From: JBKJZO01 sp046715235 | GTDB lineage: Bacteria; Actinomycetota; Actinomycetes; BP-191 | Length of the DNA: 26,085 nucleotides | Assembly (NCBI GenBank): GCA_046715235.1 | Contig: JBKJZO010000162.1 | Location: 1 to 26,085 of the forward strand | Reading direction: 5' to 3' | Shown here: piece after piece, positions 17,004-24,161 of the stretch | Position numbering within the stretch: position 1 is the stretch's first letter | How the letters are laid out: every line of letters begins with the position of its first letter | Position numbers and translations under genes: made by a program | Notes under the pieces: model-generated | What the model saw: only the letters and a program-made list of their open reading frames with translations | Told to the model about the DNA's origin: nothing | Databases searched by the model: none

Positions 17004-17034
17004 AGTGTAGTGGACCCCGACCGGCTAGCCGCAA
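17004..17034 (-). promoter_or_regulatory. Possible promoter for hppA
   Basis: Reading leftward, TTGCGG (17034–17029) and TACACT (17009–17004) resemble -35 and -10 boxes of the principal sigma factor, but the 19-base spacer is long. It lies about 120 bases before the hppA start. Seen as a motif only; low confidence. Confidence 0.3.
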
Positions 17035-17048
17035 CCTTGGGCCGGGTG

Positions 17049-17522
17049 TCAGCCCAGAAGGTTCTGGTCGAGAAGCGTCCAGCGCATGCGGACGACCGTG
17101 CGGTCGCCCTCGCGCTCGATCGTCAGCTCGTCGACGAGCGCGGCGATCAGGGCCAAGCGCAGGGGAGCGGCGACCGGCTCGCCGTCCTCACCGGAAGGGA
17201 CCCCGATCGACGAGGCGACTAGGGCAGGGATGTCGGCATCACGGGGGTCGGGGACGTCGTACGACGGCTCAGCCGGACCGCAGTCACTAACCGCGGCGAC
17301 GAACTCCTTGGCGCCCTCGTGCAGCTTCACGATGACCTGCTCGGGACGCCGGTGCGTCTCGTGAAGGGACATTGCCCGAGAGCAGGCTTCGCCGATCGCG
17401 AGCTTGACCTCGTCGATCAGCGCATCATCGACACCGGTGCGACGCGCAACAGCGGCGGCGACGAGCCTGGCTGTGCGCACATGTGCGGGGACCGCCCCGA
17501 AACGCAACTCGACGGTGGCCAT
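17049..17522 (-). CDS. Anti-sigma factor homologue (RsbW/SpoIIAB-type ATPase fold), BldG partner
   Basis: 157 residues from ATG 17522, 13 bases after the bldG stop, so one operon. The architecture is the GHKL (HATPase_c_2) fold: an N-terminal strand/helix, the helix IDEVKLAIGEACSRAMSLH (36–54) at the N-box position, SDCGP (79–83) at the G1 position and RLALIAALVDEL (122–133) at the G2 position. The N-box asparagine and the glycine-rich G2 loop of RsbW-type kinases are not visible, so ATP binding or kinase activity may be weak or lost. By position it corresponds to SCO3548 of S. coelicolor, which is reported to interact with BldG. Expected role: sequester a sigma factor or other partner until the antagonist releases it. 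The target is unknown and no sigma gene is in the window. Confidence 0.85.
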   Translation of the reverse strand: MATVELRFGAVPAHVRTARLVAAAVARRTGVDDALIDEVKLAIGEACSRAMSLHETHRRPEQVIVKLHEGAKEFVAAVSDCGPAEPSYDVPDPRDADIPALVASSIGVPSGEDGEPVAAPLRLALIAALVDELTIEREGDRTVVRMRWTLLDQNLLG

Positions 17523-17535
17523 GGAGTCAGGCCCG

Positions 17536-17877
17536 TCAATCCGTGGCCGCGACGGCCTCTTCGACGCTCGCGTGAATCGGGAAGACCTTGGTCAGCCCGG
17601 TGATCCGGAAGATCTTCAAGATCCGTTCCTGGGTACAGACGAGGCGCAGCGAACCCTCGTGCGCGCGCACCCGCTTCAACCCGCCGACCAGGACGCCCAG
17701 GCCCGTGGAGTCGAGGAAATCGACGTTCTCCATGTCGACGATCAGCTGGTAATTGCCGCTGGACACCAGATCGATGAGCTGCTCACGCAGCTTGGGGGCG
17801 GTGTAGACGTCGATCTCACCGCCGACGACCACGATTGTGCGGTCGCCCTCCGTACGGGTCGACAGGGACAGGTCCAC
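17536..17877 (-). CDS. bldG: Anti-sigma factor antagonist BldG (STAS domain)
   Basis: 113 residues from the GTG at 17877. AGGAGG lies five bases upstream and the protein then begins VDLSLSTRTEGDRT, as S. coelicolor BldG does; an in-frame ATG at 17892 would overlap that ribosome site. Single STAS domain with GGEIDVYTAPKLREQL and the phospho-acceptor motif FLDSTGLG, Ser57. The segment around LRLVCTQERILKIF and the FPIHASVEEAVAATD tail match my memory of BldG almost residue for residue. In Streptomyces BldG is phosphorylated on this serine and is needed for aerial growth, antibiotic production and stress response. It works as a switch: unphosphorylated antagonist binds the anti-sigma factor, freeing the sigma factor. 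It is co-transcribed with its partner downstream. Confidence 0.96.
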   Translation of the reverse strand: MDLSLSTRTEGDRTIVVVGGEIDVYTAPKLREQLIDLVSSGNYQLIVDMENVDFLDSTGLGVLVGGLKRVRAHEGSLRLVCTQERILKIFRITGLTKVFPIHASVEEAVAATD

Positions 17878-17965
17878 AGGCTCCTCCTGCAACGGCTAAC
17901 GAGAGTGCGACACGCCAACGACGATAGCCGGGACCCGATCATGCGGGCCACAGTCGTCGCGTGCC

Positions 17966-17989
17966 TACCCCGGCGCCGCCGATCTAACC
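17966..17989 (-). promoter_or_regulatory. Candidate sigma-B/F-type promoter upstream of bldG
   Basis: Reading leftward, GGTTA (17989–17985), 14 bases, then GGGTA (17970–17966). The stress-type sigma consensus in actinomycetes is roughly GNNT or GGTTT, 14–17 bases, GGGTA. The last base after GGGTA is G rather than C/T. It lies about 90 bases upstream of the bldG start. The motif match is seen; use as a promoter is inference. Confidence 0.35.
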
Positions 17990-18050
17990 ACGGGTGATCA
18001 ACTGCGCACGCCCCCGGCATGGCGTGTCGGCCGGCTGTGCCAGGATCGTG

Positions 18051-20387
18051 ATGGTCATGGCGGATCCCGCTGCGCTCCTTGCTGCCCTCTCCCAGGGCCC
18101 CCGGTACGCCGGAGCGCTGACCCACGTCGAGACTGTTCCCGCGCGGGTGGCGAGGCACGTGCCGTGGCCCGATTGGGCGGCGCCGCTGCTGGTGCAGCGG
18201 CTGGTCGACTCAGGGATCGACCGCCCGTACGAGCATCAGGTCGTCGCCGCCGAGCTCGCGCACTCCGGCACCCACGTGGTGGTTGCCACCGGCACGGCGT
18301 CCGGCAAGTCGCTGGCCTACTTCCTGCCGATGCTGACCGCGGCGCTCGAGGATCCCGACGCGACCGCGCTGTACATCTCTCCGACCAAGGCGCTGGCCAC
18401 GGACCAGCTGCGATCGCTGCGGTCGTTCGCGCTCATGGCCGTGCGAGCTGCGACGTACGACGGCGACACGCCGACCGACGAACGCGACTGGGTCAGGTCC
18501 TACGCGAATGTCGTGCTGACCAACCCCGACATGTTGCACCGCGGCGTGCTGCCGCAACACACGCGGTGGGCGCGGTTCCTTCGCGGCCTGCGTTACGTCG
18601 TCATCGACGAGTGCCACGGCTATCGAGGCGTCTTCGGGTCGCACGTCGCGCACATCCTGCGGCGACTGCGGCGCGTCTGTGAGCGGTACGGCGCGTCGCC
18701 CGTTTTCGTGCTCGCATCGGCCACGGCGTCCGAGCCCGACGTCACCGCGACGCGACTGACCGGCGTACCGGTAACAGCCGTGACCGACGACGCCTCGCCG
18801 CGCGGAGCGACCCACTTCGGCCTGTGGGAGCCGCCGCTGCTGGACGCCGGCGCACCGGCCGGGAGATCGGCCCGGCGGTCGGCCCTCGCGGAGTCGGCCG
18901 ACCTGCTGACCGATCTGGTCATCGAAGGCGTGCGCACGATTGCGTTCGTCCGCTCGCGCCGTGGCGCCGAGATCGTGGCGCAGAACGTGCGCAGGCATTT
19001 GGCGGACGTCGACGAAGACCTCGCCAAGCGGGTCGCGGCCTACCGGGCGGGCTACCTGCCCGAGGAACGCCGGGAGATCGAACACGACCTGCAGTCGGGG
19101 CGGCTGTTGGCCGTCGCCGCGACCAACGCCTTGGAGCTCGGCGTCGACATCACCGGACTCGACGCCGTTCTGCTCGCCGGCTTTCCTGGCACGGTCGCCT
19201 CGATGTGGCAGCAGACCGGGCGGGCCGGCCGGCGGGGGCAGGGCGCACTGGCGCTTTTCGTCGCCCGGGACGACCCACTCGACAGCTACCTGGTGCACCA
19301 CCCTGAGGCATTGTTCGGCCGGCCGGTCGAGGCGACCGTCCTCGACCCGGACAACCCCTACGTGCTCGGCCCGCACCTGTGTGCCGCGGCCGCCGAGATC
19401 CCGATCACCGATGAGGACGTTGAGATCTTCGGACCCGTGGCACCGCAGGTGCTCGCCGACCTGGTCCGCACCGGCATGCTCAGGCACCGCGCGACCGGCT
19501 GGTACTGGACCCGACGTGAGCGCGCAACCGACCTTGCCGACATCCGCGGCACGGGTGGGCCCGCCGTGCGCATCGTCGAATCGGGCACGGGTCGGATGCT
19601 CGGCACGGTCGACTCCGCCGCCGCGCATTCGCAGGTGCACGCGGGCGCCGTCTACCTGCATCAGGGCGAGAGTTTCGTCGTCGACGCACTCGACCTCGGC
19701 GACGCCGTCGCGTTCGTGCACGCCGAGGAACCCGACTACACGACGACCGCGCGAGACCTGACCGACATCCGGATCGTCGAGACGTTGCGCACCGTCGACT
19801 GGGGGGCGGCCAGCCTGCACTTCGGCGTCGTCGATGTGACCAACCAGGTGATCGGGTTCCTGCGCAAGCGCGTCTTCAGCGGCGAGGTGCTCGGCGAGGA
19901 ACCGCTCGACCTGCCTCCCCGGGATCTGCGCACCCGAGCCGTCTGGTACACGATGAGCCTTGACCTGCTGGAGCGCTACGACGTCGCCTGGGCCGACGTG
20001 CCCGGTGCCGCACACGCGGCGGAGCACGCCGGCATCGGTCTGCTCCCACTGTTCGCGACCTGCGACCGCTGGGACATCGGCGGCGTGTCGACCGCGATGC
20101 ACGAGGACACCGGCCGGCCGACGGTGTTCATCTACGACGGGCACCCTGGCGGCGCCGGGTTCGCCGAGCGCGGCTACACGGCCGGTCTCGAGCACCTGCG
20201 CGCCACCCGCGAAGCCATCGACGGGTGCGGCTGCGAGAGCGGCTGTCCGTCCTGCGTGCAGTCTCCCAAGTGCGGCAACGGCAACAACCCGCTGGACAAG
20301 GCGGGGGCCGTGCGGCTGCTCGACGCGGTTCTCGACACCGCATCGCGGGTAGATCCCCCTGGACACGGTCCAGCGTTGCGGAGGTAA
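18051..20387 (+). CDS. DECH-box helicase with C-terminal cysteine cluster (DUF1998 type, Tad neighbourhood)
   Basis: 778 residues from ATG 18051 (AGGA five bases upstream; ATG 18057 and GTG 18048 are alternatives). Superfamily 2 motifs in order: Walker A ATGTASGKS (79–87), PTKALA (111–116), TNPDMLHRG, DECH (186–189), SATAS (223–227), then in the second RecA domain TNALELGVDI and the arginine-finger motif QQTGRAGRRGQG. The end carries Cys726, 728, 732, 735 and 741 (CGCESGCPSCVQSPKC), as in DUF1998/MrfA-like helicases, whose Bacillus member acts in mitomycin damage repair through a metal-binding fold. The actinobacterial branch is known from TIGRFAM as the helicase of the helicase/secretion neighbourhood, next to Tad genes as here. 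Divergent from bldG. Confidence 0.93.
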   Translation: MVMADPAALLAALSQGPRYAGALTHVETVPARVARHVPWPDWAAPLLVQRLVDSGIDRPYEHQVVAAELAHSGTHVVVATGTASGKSLAYFLPMLTAALEDPDATALYISPTKALATDQLRSLRSFALMAVRAATYDGDTPTDERDWVRSYANVVLTNPDMLHRGVLPQHTRWARFLRGLRYVVIDECHGYRGVFGSHVAHILRRLRRVCERYGASPVFVLASATASEPDVTATRLTGVPVTAVTDDASPRGATHFGLWEPPLLDAGAPAGRSARRSALAESADLLTDLVIEGVRTIAFVRSRRGAEIVAQNVRRHLADVDEDLAKRVAAYRAGYLPEERREIEHDLQSGRLLAVAATNALELGVDITGLDAVLLAGFPGTVASMWQQTGRAGRRGQGALALFVARDDPLDSYLVHHPEALFGRPVEATVLDPDNPYVLGPHLCAAAAEIPITDEDVEIFGPVAPQVLADLVRTGMLRHRATGWYWTRRERATDLADIRGTGGPAVRIVESGTGRMLGTVDSAAAHSQVHAGAVYLHQGESFVVDALDLGDAVAFVHAEEPDYTTTARDLTDIRIVETLRTVDWGAASLHFGVVDVTNQVIGFLRKRVFSGEVLGEEPLDLPPRDLRTRAVWYTMSLDLLERYDVAWADVPGAAHAAEHAGIGLLPLFATCDRWDIGGVSTAMHEDTGRPTVFIYDGHPGGAGFAERGYTAGLEHLRATREAIDGCGCESGCPSCVQSPKCGNGNNPLDKAGAVRLLDAVLDTASRVDPPGHGPALRR

Positions 20388-20391
20388 AGCC

Positions 20392-20913
20392 ATGGTGGTG
20401 CTAGGGCTGCTGCTGCTGGCAGCAAGCGTCGGGATCGGCGGATACATCGCCGCGATCAACACCGACAGCCTGACATTCGAAGCGTTCGGGCAGACGTACG
20501 CGTCGTCCATGTACGAGTTCTTCCTCTGCGGTGCCGTCCTCGGCGCCCTCGCCGTGCTCGGCCTGTGGATGGTGGCCGCGGGGCTGCGCCACTCCCGCCG
20601 CCGTCATGTCGAGGACAAGGAAGTCGTCATCCAGACTCGCTCGCGGGTCGACGAGTTGGAGGACGAGAACGCGCAGCTGCGCGACGAACTCGGCCGCCAA
20701 CGCGACGTGACTGACACGGCGGCCATGCGCACACCCGTCGTCCAAACGGGTGTCCTGCAGACCGCAGAGCGCGACGGTGTCGCCGAAAACACCGTCTACC
20801 CTGAGGACCCGCAGTACGGCGACCGCGAGGCGCCGGTAGCGACACCGGCGTACGAGGAAACCGCACGCGGTGGCCGGTACAAGAACTTGTTCGGCAGGTC
20901 GCGCGAGCGCTGA
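20392..20913 (+). CDS. Small two-helix membrane protein with a coiled-coil tail
   Basis: 173 residues from ATG 20392, with GGAGG seven bases upstream overlapping the helicase stop, so translation is coupled. Helix 1 (residues ~1–23) and helix 2 (~43–64) are hydrophobic, separated by a short loop. They are followed by a basic stretch RHSRRRH and a coiled coil (~77–103, VDELEDENAQLRDELGRQ). The rest is a polar, probably disordered tail ending in RYKNLFGRSRER. The layout resembles LapA-type or generic actinobacterial membrane proteins, but I do not recognise the family with confidence. Likely located in the cytoplasmic membrane with the tail inside. A strong hairpin ends the transcript 32 bases later. 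Function unknown. Confidence 0.8.
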   Translation: MVVLGLLLLAASVGIGGYIAAINTDSLTFEAFGQTYASSMYEFFLCGAVLGALAVLGLWMVAAGLRHSRRRHVEDKEVVIQTRSRVDELEDENAQLRDELGRQRDVTDTAAMRTPVVQTGVLQTAERDGVAENTVYPEDPQYGDREAPVATPAYEETARGGRYKNLFGRSRER

Positions 20914-20944
20914 CTCAGCGCGGCACCGGGCCGCGACACAGAGC

Positions 20945-20984
20945 CGACAGGGACGCACCCCCGGACGGGGGAGTGCGTCCCTGT
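20945..20984 (+). terminator. Strong stem-loop downstream of the helicase/membrane-protein operon
   Basis: The arms GACAGGGACGCAC and GTGCGTCCCTGTC pair exactly (13 bp), and the inner run of C and G continues the stem with one bulge around a GGAC loop. It begins 31 bases past the stop codon at 20913. There is no T-run after it, as usual for high-GC actinomycete terminators. It can fold on both strands, so it may also stop antisense transcription. Very likely a transcription terminator. Confidence 0.75.
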
Positions 20985-21044
20985 CGTATGTGCGGCTAGT
21001 CTGCGCGGCAGCAACTCCGGCTCCTCTTGCAGGACGGTTGGTGG

Positions 21045-22175
21045 ATGGCTGCTCGAGCCAGGGTCGACCTGCCCAAGCACCCGGCCGTACCTGCGGGCGT
21101 TCATGAGCGCGTCGAGCAGCGGCGGCGGCACAGCCCGCACGCGGCGAAAGAAGCGCTTGGCCGCCTCATTCCCAAACTCCACAGCGCGCACCTGGCAGGT
21201 CAGGAGCGGGTGAGCAATCAACTGGGCGCCGACGAGTTTCAGCGGCTCTTCGCCGGGCGGCCTACTGCCTCACGCACGGCCCGCGGTTCGGACAACCGGG
21301 CTGCCGCGTCCGCGACTGCAGCCGGCCTGGAGCGGCTGCGAGACATTCGCGTCGGCGAGTCGAGGGCCTTCCTCGGGCAGCTCGGGCTCAGACCAGACCA
21401 CGTCAAGGGCGTGCTGGCCGATGCCAATCGGGATCTCATCGACGTGGTAGCGGAGGTTACGTTCGACCGGCAACCTGACTTGCTGGACACCGTCGACATC
21501 CCCGAGCCTCTGGACATCCGCCGACCCCCGTATCCGGGTTTCAGCACCGACGAAGCCGCGATCAACAACGGCGGCTACTTCCACATTTTTCGACCGTGGT
21601 CCTGGCGAAACGTCGGCGGACATTTCGAGGTAGAGACGATCATGCGGATCGACCCGCCCTCCGGGTCGGTGGAGTCAACCATCAACGCACGGGACCCGCG
21701 GGCAGCCGACTGGGACGATCTCGTCGCCCTCGCCCAAGCGTTCGTCGGGTTCTGGTACCAGATGCCCACGGCCGGTCGGGTCGAGGTGATCGTCGAGGCG
21801 GTGCCCGACCCGGGCAGCTACCACTCACTGTCACTGACGAACGAACTGGGCTGGTCGACGTCTTCCGTGACCCAGCAGAACGGCATCGCGTTGAGGTGCA
21901 CCGGTCCCGATTCCGAATTCTTCACGGCGACCCTGCTGACCGAGTTCGTCAAGGACGGAGAAACCGAGGGTTCCTGGTTCGTGAGCCCCTTCGGAGCGGA
22001 CGACACGCGCTGGCTCCGGATGTCGAGTACGACGAGTTTTCCGGCCGGGTCGTTCGTCTTCATCGAGGTGGGCAACGACACCCTCCAGACCGCGGCCGCG
22101 AACGACGTGTCGGTGGTCAGCGTCAGCGCTTTCACGTGGACCTTCAACTCGATCCGCGTGAGCGTACGGGCCTAG
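21045..22175 (+). CDS. Unrecognised 376-residue protein between helicase operon and Tad genes
   Basis: From the ATG at 21045 (AGGA ten bases upstream; a TTG at 21027 is an alternative). The N-terminus (~1–35) is basic. Residues ~36–115 look helical (AKEALGRLIPKLHSAHLAGQ, SATAAGLERLRDIRVGESR). From ~125 to the end it is rich in alternating beta-type segments and aromatic residues, e.g. NGGYFHIFRPWSWRNVGGHF, GFWYQMPTAGRVEVIVEA, GSWFVSPFG and TSFPAGSFVFIEVGN. No signal peptide, membrane helix or catalytic motif is visible. I recognise no family; the end may be a beta-sandwich. The base composition looks slightly less extreme than in its neighbours. It lies downstream of the hairpin and is convergent with the TadE-like gene, with 29 bases between their ends. 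It may be accessory cargo. Function unknown. Confidence 0.7.
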   Translation: MAARARVDLPKHPAVPAGVHERVEQRRRHSPHAAKEALGRLIPKLHSAHLAGQERVSNQLGADEFQRLFAGRPTASRTARGSDNRAAASATAAGLERLRDIRVGESRAFLGQLGLRPDHVKGVLADANRDLIDVVAEVTFDRQPDLLDTVDIPEPLDIRRPPYPGFSTDEAAINNGGYFHIFRPWSWRNVGGHFEVETIMRIDPPSGSVESTINARDPRAADWDDLVALAQAFVGFWYQMPTAGRVEVIVEAVPDPGSYHSLSLTNELGWSTSSVTQQNGIALRCTGPDSEFFTATLLTEFVKDGETEGSWFVSPFGADDTRWLRMSSTTSFPAGSFVFIEVGNDTLQTAAANDVSVVSVSAFTWTFNSIRVSVRA

Positions 22176-22179
22176 GCCG

Positions 22180-22196
22180 AGCGACATCCCGTCGCT
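22180..22196. terminator. Small hairpin between convergent genes
   Basis: AGCGAC, five bases (ATCCC), then GTCGCT: a 6-bp perfect stem in the 29-base gap between two convergent stop codons. It could act in both directions. There is no T-run and the stem is short. Confidence 0.3.
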
Positions 22197-22204
22197 TGTC
22201 CAGC

Positions 22205-22567
22205 TCATCGAGCCACCGGCCCCGCGCGGGCTGCTGCGCGCGCCGCGGGCAAGGCGAACCGGCCGGCCGTCGCGCGTACCACCGTCTCGACGTTGACCAC
22301 CTCGCCGTGGCGCTCGCAGCCGCTGAGCTCTGCCCCGTTGGCCCGCGCAATGCGTGCGGCAGCGGGGCACGCGGAGTCAGGTGCACCGCGTTGCACCGCG
22401 GCGGCGGCGGCGAGTGCCGCAAGGTCGGCGGCTCCGACAGCGCGTGCGTGCCGCGCGAGCGCGCCCGCGAGCAGTAGCCCCGCCAAGGCCACCGACGTGA
22501 GGATCAGCAGTAGGCAGAGCACCCACACGGTGCCCGAACCGGAGTCCGTTCGGCATCTGATGGTCAT
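22205..22567 (-). CDS. TadE-like minor pilin of the helicase/secretion neighbourhood
   Basis: 120 residues from ATG 22567, whose ATGA overlaps the tadE stop. The N-terminus is TDSGSGTVWVL followed by a single hydrophobic helix (~13–34) and then an alanine-rich segment GAADLAALAAAAAVQRGAPDSAC. This matches the actinobacterial TadE-like family found beside DECH helicases (TIGRFAM description, from memory; Rv3654c type). The Glu that follows the cleavage glycine in TadE and Flp is missing here (GSGTVW). There are cysteines near 67 and 79 in the soluble part. Expected in the cytoplasmic membrane with the C-terminus outside, as a minor component of the pilus or secretion machine. Translationally coupled to tadE. 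Confidence 0.85.
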   Translation of the reverse strand: MTIRCRTDSGSGTVWVLCLLLILTSVALAGLLLAGALARHARAVGAADLAALAAAAAVQRGAPDSACPAAARIARANGAELSGCERHGEVVNVETVVRATAGRFALPAARAAARAGPVAR

Positions 22568-22950
22568 CGCGGCGCCGCCGTGGGTTCGATCTCGGCCACG
22601 GAGTGCGCGGTCAGGGTGCGCGCAGGCAGCAACCCGAGGGCCGCCGTGCGTGCGGTCAGGGTGATCCGCACTTCACGGCCATTGCGAACCGCAACGAAGG
22701 ATGCGCTCGCTCCCCCGAGCCGGCGCACCCGCGCCGCGACGGCCTGCTCGGTCTCGCCCCGGGCGATCGCAAGTGCTGCGGATCGCGCGGCGCTTTCGCA
22801 CCGCGCCTGCGTCGTCGCGACACCGATGCCCCAGATGAGGGCGCCGGCGAAGACGACCAGCGCAGGGAGCGCGATGGCGGTTTCGGCAGTCGCCGAGCCC
22901 GCCTGCGGTCGCGTTCTCGATGCGCGCCGACTCGCGGCTGTGCGAAACAC
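22564..22950 (-). CDS. tadE: TadE family pseudopilin
   Basis: About 128 residues using the GTG at 22950; a GTG at 22971 is an alternative and neither has a good ribosome site. The open frame runs up to 23898 but that part is the reverse of the + strand gene. The motif GSATAETAIALP (from residue 18) followed by a hydrophobic helix (VVFAGALIWGIGVATTQ) is the TadE signature, with Glu five residues after the glycine as in Flp-type prepilins. The rest is a short soluble domain (RCESAARSAALAIARGE, RNGREVRITLTA). Known TadE proteins are minor pseudopilins processed by a prepilin peptidase and needed for Flp pilus assembly. The stop overlaps the TadE-like start. Its start is only about 20 bases from a divergent start on the other strand. 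Confidence 0.88.
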   Translation of the reverse strand: MFRTAASRRASRTRPQAGSATAETAIALPALVVFAGALIWGIGVATTQARCESAARSAALAIARGETEQAVAARVRRLGGASASFVAVRNGREVRITLTARTAALGLLPARTLTAHSVAEIEPTAAPR

Positions 22951-22971
22951 TGCACCCGGAGGAACGCCCAC

Positions 22972-23766
22972 ATGCCAGGAACGCCGAACACAGAAACCGC
23001 CGCCGTAGCCCCTGGAGGGGCGCCTCATCGCGGGGACGCTGCCGCTGCACCGCGGCGTTGGTGGCGCCATCTCGGGGTCATCCTGGCGCTCGCCGCGCTC
23101 GCCCGGCTCGGCCTCGGCTTCGCCGGTCTCGTTGCGATGATGCTGCTCTTCACCGACCAGCGAAGGCACCCATACACCCGGCTCGGCGGGACGTTGCTCA
23201 TCGGTTGGTGGACCTATACGTGGGCCCGAGCCGGAGTACCGCCGCTTCTCGGGTTGGGTCTGCTCGCCGCTGCGGGCGGGTGCTTCGCGGTCGCAGCGGT
23301 GCAGCAGCAGACGCCGGCCGCCAGGATCCGCAATGCAGCCCTGGCTGTGCTCGCAGCGCTTCTCGGCCTGCTCAACGTCATCCCGTACGGCACGCGTGCG
23401 GCGGCCTTCGACGAAGCGGGAGCGTTGTCCCGTGCGCTGCGGGCGACCAAACGCGAAGTACGACCAACGCACTCGCAGGTGACGAAGACGCGCGAGCGGT
23501 TCGTGCAACGCCCGCTCTATCTCGTCCTGCTCTTCGAGCCGAACGAGAAGACCGCGAAGACCGCCGATGGCGAGCCGTGTTTTCGGCGAGCCGAGGTGCA
23601 TGTCGTCGACGGTCTCGACGGAAGCGTCGACCGAACCGACCTCGTCGACCGACTGATGCTCGTGCCGGGAAGTTACTCGGTGGCAGAGGCACGTGAACGC
23701 GACGGCTTCTGCCTTCCGCTGCCTCGCGGCAGCCGCAACGACATCGCGCCCATCGCGGGCTCCTGA
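22972..23766 (+). CDS. Unknown membrane protein inserted between tadE and the pilin gene
   Basis: 264 residues from ATG 22972 with GGAGGA eight bases upstream. Residues 1–30 are polar (MPGTPNTETAAVAPGG). Four hydrophobic segments follow at ~33–62, ~70–87, ~90–112 and ~122–140 (LGLGFAGLVAMMLLF, GGTLLIGWWTYTW, PPLLGLGLLAAAGGCFAVAA, LAVLAALLGLLNVIPYG). The last 110 residues are a soluble charged domain (RERFVQRPLYLVLLFEPNEK, RAEVHVVDGLDGS). No family is recognised. The good ribosome site, clear membrane topology and family-like composition argue it is the real gene here, rather than the long open frame on the other strand. It runs against the tad genes on both sides, so any pilin–tadE transcript would be antisense to it. 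Confidence 0.75.
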   Translation: MPGTPNTETAAVAPGGAPHRGDAAAAPRRWWRHLGVILALAALARLGLGFAGLVAMMLLFTDQRRHPYTRLGGTLLIGWWTYTWARAGVPPLLGLGLLAAAGGCFAVAAVQQQTPAARIRNAALAVLAALLGLLNVIPYGTRAAAFDEAGALSRALRATKREVRPTHSQVTKTRERFVQRPLYLVLLFEPNEKTAKTADGEPCFRRAEVHVVDGLDGSVDRTDLVDRLMLVPGSYSVAEARERDGFCLPLPRGSRNDIAPIAGS

Positions 23767-23780
23767 CCCGAGCCGTCGGG
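23767..23780. terminator. Short hairpin after the + strand membrane-protein gene
   Basis: CCCGA, GCCG loop, TCGGG immediately after the stop at 23764–23766, in the 32-base gap before the convergent pilin gene ends. A 5-bp stem without a T-run, so only a weak candidate. Confidence 0.25.
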
Positions 23781-23798
23781 GCGAGCGCGCCGGCATGG

Positions 23799-23981
23799 TC
23801 AGAACGCCGTCTGCAGCGCCCGGCCGATCGTCTGGGACAACCAGCTGGCGACCTGTGTGCTGGTGACGACCTTGTAGAGCACCGCACCGAATCCACACGC
23901 GGCGACGGTGCCCACCGCGTATTCCGCCGTCGTCATGCCTGTGTCGTCATGCTTGCCGCGCAACGCCCTGAGCCTGCTCAT
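23799..23981 (-). CDS. Flp-type pilin-like small protein (DUF4244 type)
   Basis: 60 residues from ATG 23981, with AGGAGG eight bases upstream. The leader MSRLRALRGKHDDTG is basic. It is followed by MTTAEYAVGTVAACGFGAVLYKVV: glycine 15 is followed by four residues and then Glu20-Tyr21, which is the Flp prepilin cleavage pattern G/xxxxEY, and a hydrophobic helix. The tail ASWLSQTIGRALQTAF is short, as in Flp. This matches the actinobacterial DUF4244 family at Tad loci. Expected to be cleaved by a prepilin peptidase (none in the window) and to form or initiate a thin pilus or pseudopilus. The IS30 element lies 120 bases upstream, where tadC would be expected. Confidence 0.9.
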   Translation of the reverse strand: MSRLRALRGKHDDTGMTTAEYAVGTVAACGFGAVLYKVVTSTQVASWLSQTIGRALQTAF

Positions 23982-24101
23982 CCGTGAAGCCTCCTGACAA
24001 CGCGTCCGGGTGACGCGGTGCCACTGTCTCCGCTTGCGGGCCGGGTGCGGCTGGGTCCGGCCGGATCTGTGGATGCAGGGCTGAAAATGTTCTGGACAAC
24101 A

Positions 24102-24151
24102 GAAAAGGACCGGGGCCCGAATGGGCGGATTCAAGGCGTCGTTGCAACACC
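24102..24151 (+). repeat. Left inverted repeat of the IS30 element
   Basis: Fifty bases that pair with 25709–25758 with scattered mismatches. The outer part is GAAAAGGACCGGGG and the inner part ends GTTGCAACACC. Confidence 0.85.
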
Positions 24152-24161
24152 GGCGGATTTT

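Noticed and set aside
18210..20510. 766-residue minus-strand open frame
   Set aside because: Antisense to the helicase gene; composition is typical of a high-GC shadow frame and no motif is present.
22951..23898. Long minus-strand open frame extending upstream of tadE
   Set aside because: It mirrors the + strand membrane gene, which has a good ribosome site and clear helices; the minus translation is Arg/Gln/Gly-rich without domain character, and TadE homology starts only below about 22950.
24065..24075. DnaA-box-like TGTGGATGC near the pilin leader
   Set aside because: Only 7 of 9 bases match and it is a single copy; no origin features nearby.
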